Assembly (NCBI GenBank): GCA_015228895.1
Contig: JADGCR010000072.1
Location: 1 to 9,710 of the forward strand
Direction of reading: 5' to 3'
Length of the DNA stretch: 9,710 nucleotides
Source: Magnetococcales bacterium
Lineage (GTDB): Bacteria; Pseudomonadota; Magnetococcia; Magnetococcales; Magnetaquicoccaceae
Shown here: piece after piece, positions 5,623 to 9,710 of the stretch
How positions within the stretch are numbered: the stretch's first letter is position 1
Layout: each line of letters opens with the position of its first letter
Position numbers and translations under genes: made by a program
The notes under the pieces: generated by a model
Databases searched by the model: none
Seen by the model: the letters and a program-made list of their open reading frames with translations, nothing else
What the model was told of the DNA's origin: nothing

Positions 5623-6806
5623 CAGCCCTGACGCTCGACGGCCAGTGCGACGCCCATGCCACCACCGATGCAAAGGGTGGCCAGGCCCTTTTTCAGGTTC
5701 CGCCTGGCCATCTCGTGCAACAGGGTGACCAGGATGCGGGCGCCCGACGCGCCGATGGGATGACCCAGGGCGATGGCGCCGCCGTTGACGTTGATCTTGG
5801 AGAGATCCCAGCCCAGATCCGCGTTGACCGACATGGCCTGGGCCGCGAAGGCCTCGTTGGCCTCGATCAGATCCAGATCGCCGATCTGCCAGCCCGCCTT
5901 TTCCAGACACTTCTTCACCGCCGGAATGGGACCGGTGCCCATGATCCTGGGATCGACCCCGGCGCTGGCATAGGCCACCACCCGCGCCATGGGCTTGAGG
6001 CCCAGGGCTTCGGCTGCGGAACGGGCCATGACCACTACCGCGGCGGCGCCGTCGTTGATGCCGGAAGCGTTGCCGGCGGAGACGGTACCCGCCTTGTCGA
6101 AGGCCGGGGGAATCTTGGCCAGGGATTCCGCCGTGGTGCCGGCGCGGGGGAATTCATCCACCGTGAAGAAGGTGGATGGCTGCTTGCGCTGCTTGATCTC
6201 CACCGGGATGATCTCGTCATTGAAGCGACCCGCCTGCTGCGCCGCCTCGGTCTTCTGCTGGGAGGCGGCCGCGAAGGCATCCTGATCGGTGCGGGAAAAA
6301 CCGTACTGTTTGGCGATGTTCTCGGCGGTACAGCCCATGTGGTAGTCGTTGAAGACATCCCAGAGGCCATCGCTGATCATGGTGTCCACCAGCTTCCACT
6401 CCCCCATCTTGGTGCCGGCGCGGGAGTTGGGCACGCAGTGAGGGGATGCGCTCATGTTCTCCTGACCGCCGGCGATGACGGTACGGGCATCGCCGCAGCG
6501 GATCGCCTGTGCTGCCAGGGCCACGGCCTTGAGACCGCTGCCGCACACCTTGTTGATGGTCATGGCCGGGGTGGTCACCGGCAGACCGGCTCCCAGGGTG
6601 GTTTGCCGGGCCGGATTCTGGCCGACGCCGGCGGTCAGCACCTGTCCGAGGATCACCTCGTCGATCTGATCCGGCTGCAAGCCGCTCTTTTCCAACAGCC
6701 CCTTGATAACCGTGGCGCCCAGTTCACTTGCCGATACTCCGGCCAGGGTTCCCAGAAATTTGCCGATGGCAGTGCGTCCCGCGGCAACGATGACGGCCTC
6801 CTCCAT
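5622..6806 (-). CDS. phaA: Acetyl-CoA acetyltransferase (beta-ketothiolase)
   Basis: This enzyme condenses two acetyl-CoA to acetoacetyl-CoA, the first committed step of PHB synthesis. The 394-aa protein has the usual length and all thiolase signatures. The acyl-accepting C88 lies in NKVCGSG and N317 in NEAF. H349 is in the [14 protein letters not shown] block, and the general-base C379 in CIGGGMG. The GQENMS motif (115-120) is also present. The start ATG is preceded by an excellent Shine-Dalgarno AAGGAGG (6813-6819) at six-base spacing. It is the first gene of the minus-strand pha block and is divergent from the hybrid kinase gene across 283 bp. A possible -10 (TATATT, 6829-6824) lies close upstream, but no convincing -35 goes with it. 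phaB follows after a repeat-containing gap of 211 bp. Confidence 0.97.
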   Translation of the reverse strand: MEEAVIVAAGRTAIGKFLGTLAGVSASELGATVIKGLLEKSGLQPDQIDEVILGQVLTAGVGQNPARQTTLGAGLPVTTPAMTINKVCGSGLKAVALAAQAIRCGDARTVIAGGQENMSASPHCVPNSRAGTKMGEWKLVDTMISDGLWDVFNDYHMGCTAENIAKQYGFSRTDQDAFAAASQQKTEAAQQAGRFNDEIIPVEIKQRKQPSTFFTVDEFPRAGTTAESLAKIPPAFDKAGTVSAGNASGINDGAAAVVVMARSAAEALGLKPMARVVAYASAGVDPRIMGTGPIPAVKKCLEKAGWQIGDLDLIEANEAFAAQAMSVNADLGWDLSKINVNGGAIALGHPIGASGARILVTLLHEMARRNLKKGLATLCIGGGMGVALAVERQG

Positions 6807-7089
6807 GCTTAACCTCCTTCTTTAATATATCCAGTGAGCGATCTTTTCGGCACGGAATCGACCTGCCGGAAATCTGACTAAGTAATGATAATTACCTCTT
6901 TTCGGACCATTTGAAAAGGGAATGCCTGCGCAAAAGTCACTGCTGGCGCATTTTTTCAATTCCGCAAGCGCCGTGGACACAAAATGGCCGCAGGGGATGG
7001 GTCAATCGATGCACTGGCCTTGGGGAGCCCGGCCATGTCATAGTGTATACGGAAACGAAAAAGGACCCTTTCCACCTGGAGCGGATTCG
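6807..7089. promoter_or_regulatory. Divergent regulatory region phaA / hybrid kinase
   Basis: This 283-bp region should hold the promoters of the pha block (minus) and of the kinase operon (plus). Three things can be seen: the inverted repeat GTAAT-GATA-ATTAC (6882-6895); a 9-bp direct repeat TCTTTTCGG at 6842-6850 and 6897-6905, 55 bp apart; and an A/T-rich TATATT (6824-6829, minus strand) next to the phaA ribosome-binding site. On the plus side a GTGTATAC stretch near 7041-7048 could be part of a -10. None of these is decisive. I see no TGC-rich PhaR-type palindrome here. Confidence 0.4.
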
Positions 7090-9020
<1,931 letters not shown>

Positions 9021-9024
<4 letters not shown>

Positions 9025-9647
9025 GCGCTGGCGAAACGCCGCCGCTTCTCGAGCTGCGCGGAGTCGCTGCCGGCGGGACGCGCCTCGATCTGACGCTTGA
9101 GCCCGGAGAGCGGGTGGCGGTGCTGGGCGGGGAGGGCAGCGGCAAGACCCGGCTGCTCAAAGTGATGGCCGGTCTGCTCCCCGTTGCGGAGGGACGGCTC
9201 CTGTGGGAGGGGGTGGATCTCGCCGCTTTGCCCGCCGGGCGCAGGGCAAAGGGCATCGGCGTATTGTTCCGGGAGCCCGGCACTCGTTTCCTGTGTGCCA
9301 CTCCGGGAGAGGAGATCGGGCTGGGGCTGCCGGAGGGGAGTGCGGCAACGCTGGTTGGGGAGGCCATGGCCTGGTCGGGCCTGGAGCCGGCCCTGACCGG
9401 CACCCCCTGGACACGGCTTTCCGCCTCCCAGCGTTACCGGGGAGCCATGGCGGTGCTGCATGCCGCTTCCGTGCGGTTGTGGCTGGTTGACGAGCCGGGC
9501 GTCTCCCTGTCGGAGTCGGGAGAGGCCGATTTCGCGGATCGCTTGCTGACCTTGTGCCGGAACCAGAACAAAACGAGCGTGATTTTCACCAGCCGGGAGG
9601 CACGGGCGCTTCGTTTCGCCGAGCGCGTCATCCCGCTGGCGGATTGA
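9021..9647 (+). CDS. Atypical ABC-type ATPase, coupled to the hybrid kinase
   Basis: The 208-aa protein starts with an ATG overlapping the kinase stop (ATGA, 9021-9024), so translation is probably coupled. The fold is a small ABC nucleotide-binding domain: Walker A GGEGSGKT (36-43), signature LSASQ (133-137) in place of LSGGQ, and Walker B LWLVDEP with D157 and E158. The segment GVLFREPGTRFLCATPGEEIGLGL resembles the Q-loop region of CbiO/EcfA-type ATPases, but the expected Gln is Arg84. The H-loop histidine is replaced by Ser191 (IFTSRE instead of ITHD), and the SALD-like D-loop is SLSES. No permease is next to it within the window. It may be a divergent transporter ATPase or a regulatory ATPase; the partner is unknown. 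It has no membrane segments or signal peptide. Confidence 0.85.
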
Positions 9648-9673
9648 ACCCGGATTTTCCAATAAACCGGCGC

Positions 9674-9705
9674 AGGGGTCCGGGGAGCGTCACGCTCCCC
9701 GGTAG
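9674..9705 (-). repeat. 32-bp palindromic repeat, right copy (inverted)
   Basis: This is the exact reverse complement of 203-234, lying 26 bases after the ABC ATPase stop. It contains the same 23-bp palindrome (9680-9702; arms CCGGGGAGCGT, central base C on this strand). The match ends sharply at both sides. The window stops five bases later, so whether more palindromes follow, as at the left edge, cannot be seen. Confidence 0.85.
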
Positions 9706-9710
9706 AGGTT

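Noticed and set aside
5286..6812. 508-codon open frame on the plus strand
   Set aside because: It runs antisense to phaB and phaA, which carry all thiolase and reductase motifs on the minus strand.
6882..6895. Definite Fur box
   Set aside because: Only the TAATGATAAT core agrees with the 19-bp consensus and the right half diverges. It is kept only as a low-level candidate operator.
6922..7089. Upstream in-frame start for the hybrid kinase (56 extra residues)
   Set aside because: The extra stretch is not kinase-like and would place the first membrane segment unusually far in. The ATG at 7090 has a well-spaced GGAG.

Overview
The window is a chromosomal segment of a GC-rich proteobacterium. 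Its core is a compact, complete polyhydroxyalkanoate (PHA/PHB) storage locus built around a class III (PhaC-PhaE) synthase. A prepilin peptidase lies on one side and a divergent hybrid sensor kinase plus an atypical ABC ATPase on the other. Class III synthases and a PHB_acc-type PhaR fit purple-sulfur-bacterium-like gammaproteobacteria or Magnetococcales-like lineages. I cannot place the organism from sequence alone.

Layout. Positions 1-295 hold no gene but carry a dense run of back-to-back perfect palindromes. All genes from 296 to 6806 lie on the minus strand. In transcription order these are phaA (thiolase, 6806-5622), phaB (acetoacetyl-CoA reductase, 5410-4664), phaR (regulator, 4629-4165), phaP (phasin, 4004-3645), phaE (3494-2232), phaC (2228-1167) and a pilD/gspO-type prepilin peptidase (1090-296). 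The strand then flips. A hybrid histidine kinase (7090-9024) overlaps an ABC-type ATPase (9021-9647) by 4 bp. The window ends in an inverted copy of a 32-bp palindromic repeat that is also present near the left edge.

How the genes work together. PhaA condenses two acetyl-CoA, PhaB reduces the product to (R)-3-hydroxybutyryl-CoA, and PhaC-PhaE polymerises it. PhaP coats the granule surface, and PhaR is expected to sense polymer and repress phaP. The regulatory core is visible in about 95 bp between phaR and phaP. An intrinsic terminator for phaR runs into an A/T tract that looks like an UP element. This is followed by a TTGACA-17-TATGCT promoter and a perfect TGCAACA-A-TGTTGCA palindrome over the predicted transcription start, the likely PhaR operator. 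phaP is therefore probably transcribed separately, and some of that transcription may run into phaEC past a hairpin-rich spacer.

Most notable beyond the ordinary genes: the palindrome array with its 32-bp inverted partner at the far end; a ~120-bp element bounded by 10-bp inverted repeats between phaA and phaB; a 9-bp in-frame minisatellite in phaE; and the translationally coupled hybrid kinase/degenerate ABC ATPase pair with no visible permease. The pha locus is a known kind of system. The kinase/ATPase pair and the repeats are the least explained parts.
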